DNA of 64,000 bases. Origin: Plantactinospora soyae (lineage in GTDB: Bacteria; Actinomycetota; Actinomycetes; Mycobacteriales; Micromonosporaceae). The stretch lies in assembly GCF_014874095.1 (NCBI RefSeq), contig NZ_JADBEB010000001.1:2914001-2978000 (forward strand), written 5' to 3'. The notes under the pieces are model-generated. The model was given only the letters and a program-made list of their open reading frames with translations. It was not told the origin of the DNA and ran no database searches. Of the stretch, positions 53,536 through 61,545 are shown one piece after another (the first letter of the stretch is position 1; each line of letters starts with the position of its first letter). A program made the position numbers and the translations under genes.

Positions 53536-54233
53536 CCGGGCTCGTCCGGCAGGCCGGCGAGGTCGGCCATCAACCGCATCTGGTGGTCGAAGTACGGCTC
53601 GTGGTCCTCGATCACGTGCTCCAGCCGGCCGAACACCTCGAAGTTGACCAGGCCGAAGAGTTGGCTCCACGCGGACATGCAGCGGGACAGGTGCTCCTCG
53701 TCGAGGGCGCCGGGTCGGGCCTGGAGCAGTCGGTGCAGGTCGGCGCGGACCGGCGGTGGTGCCGTGGTGCCGACCGGTGTGGCGAGCCGGCCGGCGGCGG
53801 CCCCGTCGATCAGGACCTCCACCAGTGCGAAGACCACCCGCTGCGCCGGAACCACGGTCTCGTCCGGTGCGGCGTACCCGGGCACCGGGCTGCCGTAGAG
53901 CAACGCGTACTCGGCGGGGTTGGCCAGCGCCCAGGTCCGGACCGCGTGGCTGACCGCCAGCCAGCGACCGCGTAGGTCGTCCCGGGCCACGGCCCCGTCG
54001 GCGGCCTCGGCGGCATCGCCGAGCGCCTGGTACGCCTCGACGATCAGCGCGGTGAGCAGCGCGTCCCGGCTGGGGAAGTACCGGTAGACGGCGGACGAGA
54101 CCATTCCCAGGTCCCGGGCGACGGCCCGGAGTGAGAGGTTGGCGCCGTCGGTCGCGAGATGCCGCCGGGCGACGGCCTTGATCTCCTGGGTCAGTTCGGC
54201 GCGGACCCTGGCCCGGATCGATGGTGCGGACAT
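53514..54233 (-). CDS. TetR-family regulator
   Basis: 239 aa. The N-terminal HTH is clear: IRARVRAELTQEIKAVARRHLATDGANLSLRAVARDLGMVSSAVYRYFPSRDALLTALI. The C-terminal half is a TetR ligand domain of the TetR_C_33/WHG type (AVRTWALANPAEYALLYGSPVPGY). ATG 54233 has no SD. It is divergent from the epimerase gene, and two copies of a GAGAGCACTGCTCT palindrome lie between them, so it probably represses both. Ligand unknown. Confidence 0.9.
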   Translation of the reverse strand: MSAPSIRARVRAELTQEIKAVARRHLATDGANLSLRAVARDLGMVSSAVYRYFPSRDALLTALIVEAYQALGDAAEAADGAVARDDLRGRWLAVSHAVRTWALANPAEYALLYGSPVPGYAAPDETVVPAQRVVFALVEVLIDGAAAGRLATPVGTTAPPPVRADLHRLLQARPGALDEEHLSRCMSAWSQLFGLVNFEVFGRLEHVIEDHEPYFDHQMRLMADLAGLPDEPGQPASEE

Positions 54234-54283
54234 GCCGCAACCCTGCCACATCCCGGCGATTAATGAGAGCGCCTGTTTGAAAC

Positions 54284-54352
54284 GAGAGCACTGCTCTTGA
54301 CAGCGACCCGTTCCTGAGGCAGTCTGGACGACGTCGAGAGCACTGCTCTCGA
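54284..54352 (+). promoter_or_regulatory. epimerase promoter flanked by two TetR operators
   Basis: Operator 1, GAGAGCACTGCTCTT (54284-54298), overlaps the -35 box TTGACA (54297-54302). The -10-like CAGTCT follows at 17 bp (54320-54325). Operator 2 is the perfect 19-bp palindrome TCGAGAGCACTGCTCTCGA (54334-54352). A further half-site GAGAGC lies at 54265-54270 beside the TetR gene. Confidence 0.7.
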
Positions 54353-54382
54353 ATCAGACGGTCGATCCGGGGAGCAGCAGAA

Positions 54383-55303
54383 ATGGCATTACAGGTGATC
54401 ATCGGCGCCGGTCCGGTCGGGCGGTCCGTCGCCCGGCTGCTCGTCGAGCGGGGCGACCGGGTGCGACTCGTCAGCCGGCGGGGGGCCGGGCCGGACCATC
54501 CGGGGATCGAGCGGATCGCCGCCGACGCCGCCGACCGGGAACGGCTGACCGAGTTGGCCGACGGTGCCGCCACGCTCTACAACTGCGCAAATCCCGCGTA
54601 CCACCGCTGGCCGACCGACTGGCCGCCGATCGCCGCGGCGGTGCTGGCCACGGCGGAACGTACCGGTGCCGTGCTCGCGGTCACCAGCAACCTCTACGGC
54701 TACGGGCCGGTGGACGGGCCGATGACCGAGGACACCCCGATGCGTCCGGTCGGCGCGAAGGGGCAGGTCCGGGCGCGGATGTGGCAGGACGCGTCGGCCG
54801 CGCACGAGGCGGGCCGGATCCGGATGACCGAGGTACGCGGTTCGGACTACCTCGGCGCCGGGGCACAGACGCCGTTCACCGTTCTCGTCGTACCGAAGGT
54901 CCTGGCCGGCCGACGGGTGTCGGTACCGGCCGACCTGGACGCCCCGCACAGTTGGACGTACGTCGGCGACGTGGCCCGGACCCTGGTCGCGGCCGCCGAC
55001 GACGAGCGGGCCTGGGGGCGTCCCTGGCACGTGCCCAGCCAGCCGCCAGCGTCGTTCCGGCAGTTGGCGGTCCGGCTCGCCGAGTTGGCCGGCGCGCCCG
55101 CGCCCCGGCTGGCCTCGATGCCGGCGCCGCTGCTCTGGCTCGGCGGGCTGTTCGATCCGATGGCGCGGGAACTGCGGGAGACCGCGTACCAGTTCCGCCG
55201 GCCGTTCGTGCTGGACTCCTCGGCGGCCACCGCGACCTTCGGCATCACGCCGACCGACCGGGACGACGCGCTCCGGGCGACCGCCGGGCTCACCCCGGCC
55301 TGA
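54383..55303 (+). CDS. NAD(P)-dependent epimerase/dehydratase-like SDR protein
   Basis: 306 aa, extended-SDR fold: LQVIIGAGPVGRSVARLLVERGD (NAD(P) site; GxGxxG), TSNLYGYGPVDGPMTEDTPMRP with the Ser/Tyr region, TEVRGSDYLGAGAQ, and HSWTYVGDVARTLVAAADDE. The catalytic Tyr lacks the usual Lys three residues on (YGYGP), so it may be an atypical SDR or NmrA-like binder. ATG 54383 is preceded by a weak GGGGAG. Under strong TetR-type control, so a detoxification-like role is plausible. Confidence 0.82.
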   Translation: MALQVIIGAGPVGRSVARLLVERGDRVRLVSRRGAGPDHPGIERIAADAADRERLTELADGAATLYNCANPAYHRWPTDWPPIAAAVLATAERTGAVLAVTSNLYGYGPVDGPMTEDTPMRPVGAKGQVRARMWQDASAAHEAGRIRMTEVRGSDYLGAGAQTPFTVLVVPKVLAGRRVSVPADLDAPHSWTYVGDVARTLVAAADDERAWGRPWHVPSQPPASFRQLAVRLAELAGAPAPRLASMPAPLLWLGGLFDPMARELRETAYQFRRPFVLDSSAATATFGITPTDRDDALRATAGLTPA

Positions 55304-55338
55304 CCTCGGCCGGCGGCGCCCGGCGATCGCTTCACGCC

Positions 55339-56370
55339 CTAGTCCTGCTCGGCCAGGGGGCGGCCGTCGAAGTCGACGGCGGAGTAGAGCGCCAACTTCT
55401 CCAGCCGGTGGTAGGAGTCGATCACCCGGATGGTGCCGCTCTTGGAACGCATCACGATCGACTGGGTGTACGCCCCACCGGCGCGATAGCGCACCCCACG
55501 CAGCAGGTCGCCGGAGGTGACCCCGGTGGCGACGAAGAAGGCGTTGTCCCCGGTGACCAGGTCGTCGGTGCTGAGTACCCGGTCGAGGTCGTGTCCGGCG
55601 GCGATCGCCTTCTCCCGCTCCTCGTCGTCCCGGGGCCAGAGCTTGGCCTGCATCGCCCCGCCCATGCACTTGAGTGCGCAGGCGGCGGTGATGCCCTCCG
55701 GCGTACCGCCGATCCCCATCAGCACGTCGACGTCCGACTCGCCCCGGGCGGCGGCGATGGCACCGGCGATGTCACCGTCGCTGATGAACCGGATGCCGGC
55801 GCCGGCCCGCCGGATCTGCTGGATCAGCTCCTTGTGCCGGGGGCGGTCCAGGACGCAGACCGTGACGTCGGAGATGTCGGACTTCTTGACCTTCGCGATC
55901 CGGCTGAGGTTCTCCGAGACCCCGGCGTTGATGTCGATGACGTCCGCGTAGACCGGGCCGACGGCGAGCTTCTCCATGTAGAAGACGGCGCTCGGATCGA
56001 ACATGGCTCCGCGTTCGGCCACGGCCAGCACGGCCAGGGCGTTCGGCATGCCCTTGCTCATCAGCGTGGTCCCGTCGATCGGGTCCACCGCGACGTCGAC
56101 CTCCGGCCCGCTGCCGTCGCCGACCTGCTCCCCGTTGAACAGCATCGGGGCGTTGTCCTTCTCGCCCTCGCCGATCACCACGACGCCGCGCATCGGGATC
56201 GAGTTGATCAGCTTGCGCATGGCGTCGACGGCGGCTCCGTCGCCGCCCTCCTTGTCGCCCCGGCCGACCCATCGGCCGGCGGCCATCGCCGCCGCCTCGG
56301 TAACCCGGACCAGGTCGAGGGCCAGGTTGCGGTCCAGATTCTGCGGCACCCGGGTTCTGGTGTTGGTCAT
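55339..56370 (-). CDS. glpX: class II fructose-1,6-bisphosphatase
   Basis: 343 aa, full length. Metal-site motifs: [49 protein letters not shown]; substrate-side [20 protein letters not shown]. It dephosphorylates fructose-1,6-bisphosphate in gluconeogenesis, together with pckG elsewhere in the window. ATG 56370 has GAGGAGG upstream. It is divergent from a DUF4245 gene, an arrangement also seen in mycobacteria (Rv1099c/Rv1100). Confidence 0.95.
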   Translation of the reverse strand: MTNTRTRVPQNLDRNLALDLVRVTEAAAMAAGRWVGRGDKEGGDGAAVDAMRKLINSIPMRGVVVIGEGEKDNAPMLFNGEQVGDGSGPEVDVAVDPIDGTTLMSKGMPNALAVLAVAERGAMFDPSAVFYMEKLAVGPVYADVIDINAGVSENLSRIAKVKKSDISDVTVCVLDRPRHKELIQQIRRAGAGIRFISDGDIAGAIAAARGESDVDVLMGIGGTPEGITAACALKCMGGAMQAKLWPRDDEEREKAIAAGHDLDRVLSTDDLVTGDNAFFVATGVTSGDLLRGVRYRAGGAYTQSIVMRSKSGTIRVIDSYHRLEKLALYSAVDFDGRPLAEQD

Positions 56371-56531
56371 GTCGGCTCCTCCTCGCGACACTGCGGGGTG
56401 GCCCGGCACACAGCGCGGCGCGCGCCGCAGCCGGCTTTGTCAGGGATCCTGACACGCTGGTCAACTTAACGCCGGTTCGGGGGGCCGGTAGCCCAGATCG
56501 CGGTAACCGGCGAGGCTGTCAAGATAGGTGG

Positions 56532-57197
56532 GTGAACTCCGCACAGTCTGCCGGACCTGCCCCGGATGATCGACTCCCGGACGTGGCCGCCCCGGCGGAC
56601 CCGTCCCGACCGGGAGAACCCGCGTCGGGCGGCGACGGCGAGCCGGACGATCCGGACCGGCTCGCCGAACAGGTGGTGCCGACCGCGATCCGATCGCAGC
56701 GATCGACGAAGGACATCGTCATCTCGCTGCTGGTGCTGCTGGTGCCGATCGCCCTCGTGCTCGGCTTCGGGCGGGTCTTCCTCAACGCCGACCAGCCGAC
56801 CGTGGTCGACCCCGCCCCGGCGATCCAGCAGGCCAGGGCGGCAAACGCCTTCCCGGTCAGCGAGCCGACCGGCCTGGGTGACCAGTGGCGTACGGTCCGG
56901 GCCGACTACACCCGGGGCGACGCCGGTGCGAGCCTGCGGATCGGATATCTGAGCCCGGACGACAGTGGCCTGCAACTGGTGCAGAGCAACATCCCGGCCG
57001 AGCAGTTGCTGCCGGCCGAGTTGACCAGGAGCGGACAGCCGCAGGGGGCGACCGAGCTGGGCGGGCGGAGTTGGCAGCGTTACACGGCCCGTCCCGGCGA
57101 ACTGGCACTCGTCCTGTTGGAGCCGGACCGCACGGTGATCGTCGTCGGTCAGGTGCCCGAGGGGGATCTTCGTCAGATAGCGCTTTCCCTGCGGTAG
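56532..57197 (+). CDS. DUF4245 membrane-anchored protein
   Basis: 221 aa: a disordered acidic/Pro-rich cytoplasmic N-terminus, one membrane helix (DIVISLLVLLVPIALVLGFGRVFL, about 60-83) and an extracytoplasmic domain (WRTVRADYTRGDAGASLRIGYLSPDDSGLQLVQSN, then ELGGRSWQRYTARPGELALVLLEPDRTVIVVG). DUF4245 has no known function; it is regularly found beside glpX in actinobacteria. GTG 56532 has CAAGAT six bases upstream. Confidence 0.85.
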   Translation: MNSAQSAGPAPDDRLPDVAAPADPSRPGEPASGGDGEPDDPDRLAEQVVPTAIRSQRSTKDIVISLLVLLVPIALVLGFGRVFLNADQPTVVDPAPAIQQARAANAFPVSEPTGLGDQWRTVRADYTRGDAGASLRIGYLSPDDSGLQLVQSNIPAEQLLPAELTRSGQPQGATELGGRSWQRYTARPGELALVLLEPDRTVIVVGQVPEGDLRQIALSLR

Positions 57198-57281
57198 TCG
57201 TACCGCGACGGTAGGCTGCGGCGGCTGTGAGATATCGGTGGGTTTCAGTCCCGCCGCGCCGTTTTCTGGGGAGGATCGACC

Positions 57282-58088
57282 GTGACTATCCGACGGTGGG
57301 GCGTGGCCACGCTTGTTGCCGCGACCCTGTTCGTGCCGGGCCTGGCGGCCTGTGGGACGCAGGGCGTCGACCAGGGCTCGTCCGGTTCCGAGGCCCCGGC
57401 CATTCCGGACGACGCCAAGGAGGCGCTGCTCGCCTCCACCAAAGAGATCACCAAGGGCAATTTCCGGTTCACCATGAAGGGCGCCGAGCTGGACGGCGAG
57501 GGCAGCGTGCACCTGCCCAGCAAGAGCGCCCAGATCAACATGAAGGCCGGTGACGGCGAGTTCTCCATGGACATGGAGATCATCTACATCGAGCCGGACA
57601 GCTGGGTGAAGCTGAGCATCAAGGGAGCCGACGGGGTGCCCGGCCTGGAGAAGCTGAACTCCGGCAAGTACCAGCACCTCGACCAGTCCAAGATCAAGAA
57701 CGCTGACGGTCTGGGCTTCGACTTCAAGGACGTCGACCCGGCCGGCAGTGAGGCGCTGACCAGGGCGGTCGTCGACGTACAGAAGACCGGTGCGGGCGCC
57801 TACAGCGGCACCATCGACCTGACGAAGGCGACCGAGGCGGGCATGGTCGACGCGGAGGCGGTCAAGGGCATCGGTGCGGATGCGGCCAAGCTGCCGTTCG
57901 AGGCCAAGCTCGACGCGCAGGGTCGGCTCGCCTCGATGACCATCAAGATGCCGGCGGTCGGCGGCGGCACCCCGCAGGACCTGACGGTCGGCTACACCGA
58001 CTACGGATCGTCCGCCCCGGCCAAGGCGCCGCCGGCCAGCGAGACCGTCGAGGCGTCCCCCGAGACGTACGAGCTGTTCAACAAGTGA
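57282..58088 (+). CDS. LppX/LprAFG-type lipoprotein
   Basis: 268 aa, signal peptide with lipobox LAACG (Cys at about 24), then the long curved beta-sheet family pattern (LLASTKEITKGNFRFTMKGAELDGEGSVHLP, YIEPDSWVKLSIKG, VVDVQKTGAGAYSGTIDLT). LprG/LppX proteins carry lipids across the periplasmic space; whether this one does is inference. GTG 57282 has GGGAGG upstream. It lies 84 bp after the DUF4245 gene, possibly in one transcript. Confidence 0.82.
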   Translation: MTIRRWGVATLVAATLFVPGLAACGTQGVDQGSSGSEAPAIPDDAKEALLASTKEITKGNFRFTMKGAELDGEGSVHLPSKSAQINMKAGDGEFSMDMEIIYIEPDSWVKLSIKGADGVPGLEKLNSGKYQHLDQSKIKNADGLGFDFKDVDPAGSEALTRAVVDVQKTGAGAYSGTIDLTKATEAGMVDAEAVKGIGADAAKLPFEAKLDAQGRLASMTIKMPAVGGGTPQDLTVGYTDYGSSAPAKAPPASETVEASPETYELFNK

Positions 58089-58094
58089 CCGGTG

Positions 58095-58129
58095 CCGGGT
58101 GGGGTGGCCGCCGAGGCTGCTCCACCCGG
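58095..58129. terminator. hairpin terminator
   Basis: CCGGGTGG (58095-58102) pairs with CCACCCGG (58122-58129) between the lipoprotein gene and the convergent xseB. Confidence 0.5.
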
Positions 58130-58152
58130 TGCACCACCGACGACACCATGGC

Positions 58153-58392
58153 TCAGGTGGAGGTGGCGGACTCCCGGGCCTGCCGTACGGCGTCGATCCG
58201 TTGCCGGGCGCCGTCCAGCCAGCCCTGACAGATCTCCGCGAGGCGCTCACCGCGCTCCCACAGTGCCAGCGACTCCTCCAGCGAGGTTCCGCCGGCCTCC
58301 AGCCGCTCTACCACCGAGGCAAGCTCCGCCCGGGCCTGCTCGTAGCTGGGTCCGTCACCCGGTCCGCTCGCCCGCTTTTCCGCATCAGTCAT
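58153..58392 (-). CDS. xseB: exodeoxyribonuclease VII small subunit
   Basis: 79 aa with the family core [45 protein letters not shown]. It forms the multi-subunit coat around XseA in the single-strand-specific exonuclease. It lies 68 bp after xseA on the same strand; GGGATCACC precedes its ATG. Confidence 0.93.
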   Translation of the reverse strand: MTDAEKRASGPGDGPSYEQARAELASVVERLEAGGTSLEESLALWERGERLAEICQGWLDGARQRIDAVRQARESATST

Positions 58393-58460
58393 GGTGATCC
58401 CATCTCAACACACCGCCCCGTGGTGCACCGCCGCGACATCGGCGAAGTCCAGGCCCGGGG

Positions 58461-59681
58461 CTACGGCTCGACGATCGCGGTGAGCTCGCCCTCGGCGAGG
58501 CGTACCCGCAGCGGGTCACCGGCGGCCACCTCGGCGCTGGCCCGTACGACGTGTCCGTCGGCGCGCTGCACGATGGCGTACCCCCGATGCAGGGTGGCGG
58601 CGGGCGAGAGTGCGCGCAGCCGTGCCACGGTGTGCCGCAGGTCTCCGGCCGCGGTGCCGAGCCGGTGGTCCACACAACGCCCGGCACGGTCCCGCAGCGC
58701 CGTCACCTCGGTGTTCCGCTGGTCGATCAGCACCTCGGGGCGGGCCAGCGCCGGACGCGACCGCGACGCGTCGAGGCGCTGCGACTCCCGCTCGACCAGC
58801 CCGGTGACCGCCCGGTCCAGCCGGTCGCGGGCCATCCGGATCAGCCGGGTCTCCTCGCCGAGGTCGGGCACGATCCGTTTGGCGGCGTCGGTCGGGGTGG
58901 AGGCGCGCAGGTCGGCGACGTAGTCGACCAGCGGGATGTCGGTCTCGTGACCGATCGCGCTGACCACCGGGGTCCGGCAGCCGAAGACCGCCCGGCACAG
59001 GGCCTCGTCCGAGAACGGCAGCAGGTCCTCCACGCCGCCACCACCCCGGGCCAGCACGATCACGTCGATCCCCGGGTCCGCGTCGAGGACCTTCAGCGCG
59101 TCGAGGATCTGCGGTACGGCGGTGGGGCCCTGCACCGCCACGTTGACCGTACGGAACTGGACGGCAGGCCAGCGGCGCTGGGCGTTGGTCAGTACGTCCC
59201 GTTCGGCGGCCGACGCCCGACCGGTGATCAGCCCGATCCGGTTGGGCAGGAAGGGCGGCCGGCGTTTGCGGGACCGGTCGAACAGCCCCTCGGCGGCGAG
59301 CAGCTTCTTGAGCTTCTCCAGCCGGGCCAGCAACTCGCCGAGACCGACCTGGCGGATCTCGTCGGCGCGCAGACTCAGCGTGCCGCGCGCGGCGTAGAAC
59401 TCCGGCTTGGCGTGCAGCAGCACCCTGGCTCCGTCGGCCAACTCCGGAGCACCGGCGTCCAACACGTCCCGGTTGGTGGTGACGGTGAGGCTGAGGTCGG
59501 CCGACGGGTCGCGCAGCGTGAGGAACACCGTCGCGGCTCCGGGCCGTCGGCTGATCTGCGCCACCTGACCGTCGACCCACACCCAGCCCAGCTTGCCGAT
59601 CCAGGCGCTCAGCTTCTGGCTGACCACCCGAACCGGCCACGGCTCTTCGGGCGTGCTGCGCGGGGCACCGGAATCGGTCAT
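58461..59681 (-). CDS. xseA: exodeoxyribonuclease VII large subunit
   Basis: 406 aa: N-terminal OB fold ([24 protein letters not shown]), the catalytic core with [36 protein letters not shown] and [27 protein letters not shown], followed by a coiled coil. It degrades single-stranded DNA with XseB. ATG 59681 has TAGGCT six bases upstream (59688-59693) and is probably leaderless. Confidence 0.95.
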   Translation of the reverse strand: MTDSGAPRSTPEEPWPVRVVSQKLSAWIGKLGWVWVDGQVAQISRRPGAATVFLTLRDPSADLSLTVTTNRDVLDAGAPELADGARVLLHAKPEFYAARGTLSLRADEIRQVGLGELLARLEKLKKLLAAEGLFDRSRKRRPPFLPNRIGLITGRASAAERDVLTNAQRRWPAVQFRTVNVAVQGPTAVPQILDALKVLDADPGIDVIVLARGGGGVEDLLPFSDEALCRAVFGCRTPVVSAIGHETDIPLVDYVADLRASTPTDAAKRIVPDLGEETRLIRMARDRLDRAVTGLVERESQRLDASRSRPALARPEVLIDQRNTEVTALRDRAGRCVDHRLGTAAGDLRHTVARLRALSPAATLHRGYAIVQRADGHVVRASAEVAAGDPLRVRLAEGELTAIVEP

Positions 59682-59848
59682 CCGGTCAGCCTACGACCGG
59701 CGCCGACCGCTCCGGCGCCGCCGGTCCCGGCGCCGGACCGTCGAACCCGGAGATCACCGGGTACGACGGACCCGCTCCGGCCACGCCGGGAACCGGGTGG
59801 AAGAACTGGCCGGCGGGCGGTACGACGGGCGGAACGTAGACTGGGCGG
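59682..59848. promoter_or_regulatory. divergent leaderless promoters, xseA and ispH
   Basis: TAGGCT (59688-59693, minus strand) and TAGACT (59837-59842, plus strand) each stand six bases from the start codon. Neither start has an SD. Confidence 0.55.
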
Positions 59849-60877
59849 GTGACCGAGGCTCAGGCGACTCCCCAGACCGGCAAACGTGTCCTGTTGGCCA
59901 AGCCCCGCGGCTACTGTGCCGGCGTCGATCGTGCCGTGCAGACCGTGCAGGAGGCCCTCAAGCTGTACGGGGCACCGATCTACGTCCGGAAGCAGATCGT
60001 GCACAACAAGCACGTCGTCTCCACCCTGGAGCGGCAGGGCGCCGTCTTCGTGGAGGAGAACGAGGAGGTGCCGGAGGGCTCGACCGTGATCTTCTCCGCG
60101 CACGGCGTGGCGCCGGAGGTCTACGAGCAGGCGAAGTCCCGCTCGCTGAAGGCGATCGACGCCACCTGCCCGCTGGTGACCAAGGTGCACCACGAGGCCC
60201 GGCGGTTCGCGGCGGACGATTACGACATTCTGCTCATTGGTCACGAGGGGCACGAAGAGGTCGTCGGCACCGCCGGTGAGGCGCCCGCGCACATCCAGCT
60301 CGTGGACGGCCCGGACGACGCCGACAAGGTGACCGTACGGGACCCGGAGAAGGTGGTCTGGCTGTCCCAGACGACCCTGTCGGTGGACGAGACCATGGAG
60401 ACCGTGGCCCGGCTCAAGCGCCGGCTGCCGCTGCTCCAGTCGCCGCCCAGCGACGACATCTGCTACGCCACCCAGAACCGGCAGCACGTGGTCAAGGAGA
60501 TCGCCGCCGACTGTGACGTGGTGATCGTCGTCGGATCCCGCAACTCGTCGAACTCGGTCCGGCTGGTCGAGGTGGCGGTGGACGCGGGCGCCCGGGCCGG
60601 CTACCTGGTCGACTACGCCTCCGAGATCTCCGACGAGTGGCTGGCCGGCGCCGAGACGGTCGGTCTGACCTCCGGGGCGAGCGTCCCCGAGGACCTGGTC
60701 ATGGAGGTGCTCGACCACCTCGCCGCACGCGGCTTCGCCGACGTGACCGAGGTGACCACGGCGGACGAGCGGCTGACCTTCGCGCTGCCGCAGGAACTCC
60801 GGCGCGACATGAAGGCGGCGGCCCGGGCGGCGGCACAGCAGACCGACGCGCTCGCGGCGAGCGGCGCGAACGGCTGA
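59849..60877 (+). CDS. ispH: 4-hydroxy-3-methylbut-2-enyl diphosphate reductase
   Basis: 342 aa. The three [4Fe-4S] cysteines are in [23 protein letters not shown] and [11 protein letters not shown]; the proton-donor Glu and [14 protein letters not shown] are present. It makes IPP and DMAPP in the last step of the MEP pathway. GTG 59849 has TAGACT six bases upstream and no SD. It is divergent from xseA, a conserved actinobacterial neighbourhood. Confidence 0.96.
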   Translation: MTEAQATPQTGKRVLLAKPRGYCAGVDRAVQTVQEALKLYGAPIYVRKQIVHNKHVVSTLERQGAVFVEENEEVPEGSTVIFSAHGVAPEVYEQAKSRSLKAIDATCPLVTKVHHEARRFAADDYDILLIGHEGHEEVVGTAGEAPAHIQLVDGPDDADKVTVRDPEKVVWLSQTTLSVDETMETVARLKRRLPLLQSPPSDDICYATQNRQHVVKEIAADCDVVIVVGSRNSSNSVRLVEVAVDAGARAGYLVDYASEISDEWLAGAETVGLTSGASVPEDLVMEVLDHLAARGFADVTEVTTADERLTFALPQELRRDMKAAARAAAQQTDALAASGANG

Positions 60878-60965
60878 TCGGGTACCCGTGCCGGCGTCGA
60901 CCACGGCAGGCCGTGGCCCCGGGGACGGACGGAACGGGCGGGCACCCGTACCCGTCGGATCTGTC

Positions 60966-61403
60966 ATGACAACGCGGTGGATCGCCGGCGTCGTACTCGC
61001 CACCGGGCTGGCCCTCGGCGCCTGCGCGGACTCCGGCTCGACCCCACCGAACGGATCGGAAGGAAGTCCGGTGACCCTGCCCGCCTCGCCCGAACCGACC
61101 TCGTCCGGTCCGGCCGGCCCCGACCCGACGACGCCCGGCGCTCCGACAACGCGTCCGGTCATCCCGACGAAGCCCCCGCGCGGCGGGGCGGCACCGAGCG
61201 GTACGACCACGCTGAGCGGGACGGTCCAGGCCGGCGTCGAGGCCAACTGCCTGCTGTTGGACGGCTATCTGCTGGTTGGCGGCCCCCGGGACGTGCTCAC
61301 CGTGGGCGCCCGGGTGACGGTCGTCGGCGAGGTACGCGCCGGCCTGATGACCACCTGCCAGCAGGGCACCCCGTTCCAGGTGCAGAGCGCGACCCGGAGC
61401 TGA
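60966..61403 (+). CDS. small lipoprotein of unknown function
   Basis: 145 aa: signal peptide with lipobox LALGAC (Cys at about 20), a long Pro/Ser/Thr-rich linker (about 24-78) and a compact C-terminal domain with one Cys pair (EANCLLLDGYLLVGGPRDVLTVGARVTVVGEVRAGLMTTCQQGTPFQV), probably a small beta barrel. No family recognised. ATG 60966 lacks a good SD. Only hairpins, no gene, lie between ispH and this ORF. Confidence 0.7.
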   Translation: MTTRWIAGVVLATGLALGACADSGSTPPNGSEGSPVTLPASPEPTSSGPAGPDPTTPGAPTTRPVIPTKPPRGGAAPSGTTTLSGTVQAGVEANCLLLDGYLLVGGPRDVLTVGARVTVVGEVRAGLMTTCQQGTPFQVQSATRS

Positions 61404-61488
61404 CCGGTCAGCACGGCGGTACCGACGTCGGCGGGCGCTCGTCCGGGTCCCGTCGGACCGCCGGCACCCCGCGACTGTGGACGGTACG

Positions 61489-61527
61489 CCGAACGGGGCC
61501 TGCCCCGGCTGGACGGACCCCGTTCGG
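61489..61527. terminator. bidirectional hairpin terminator
   Basis: Perfect 10-bp arms CCGAACGGGG (61489-61498) and CCCCGTTCGG (61518-61527) between the convergent lipoprotein and subtilase genes. Confidence 0.65.
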
Positions 61528-61545
61528 TTCAGTGGATCGTCGGAC

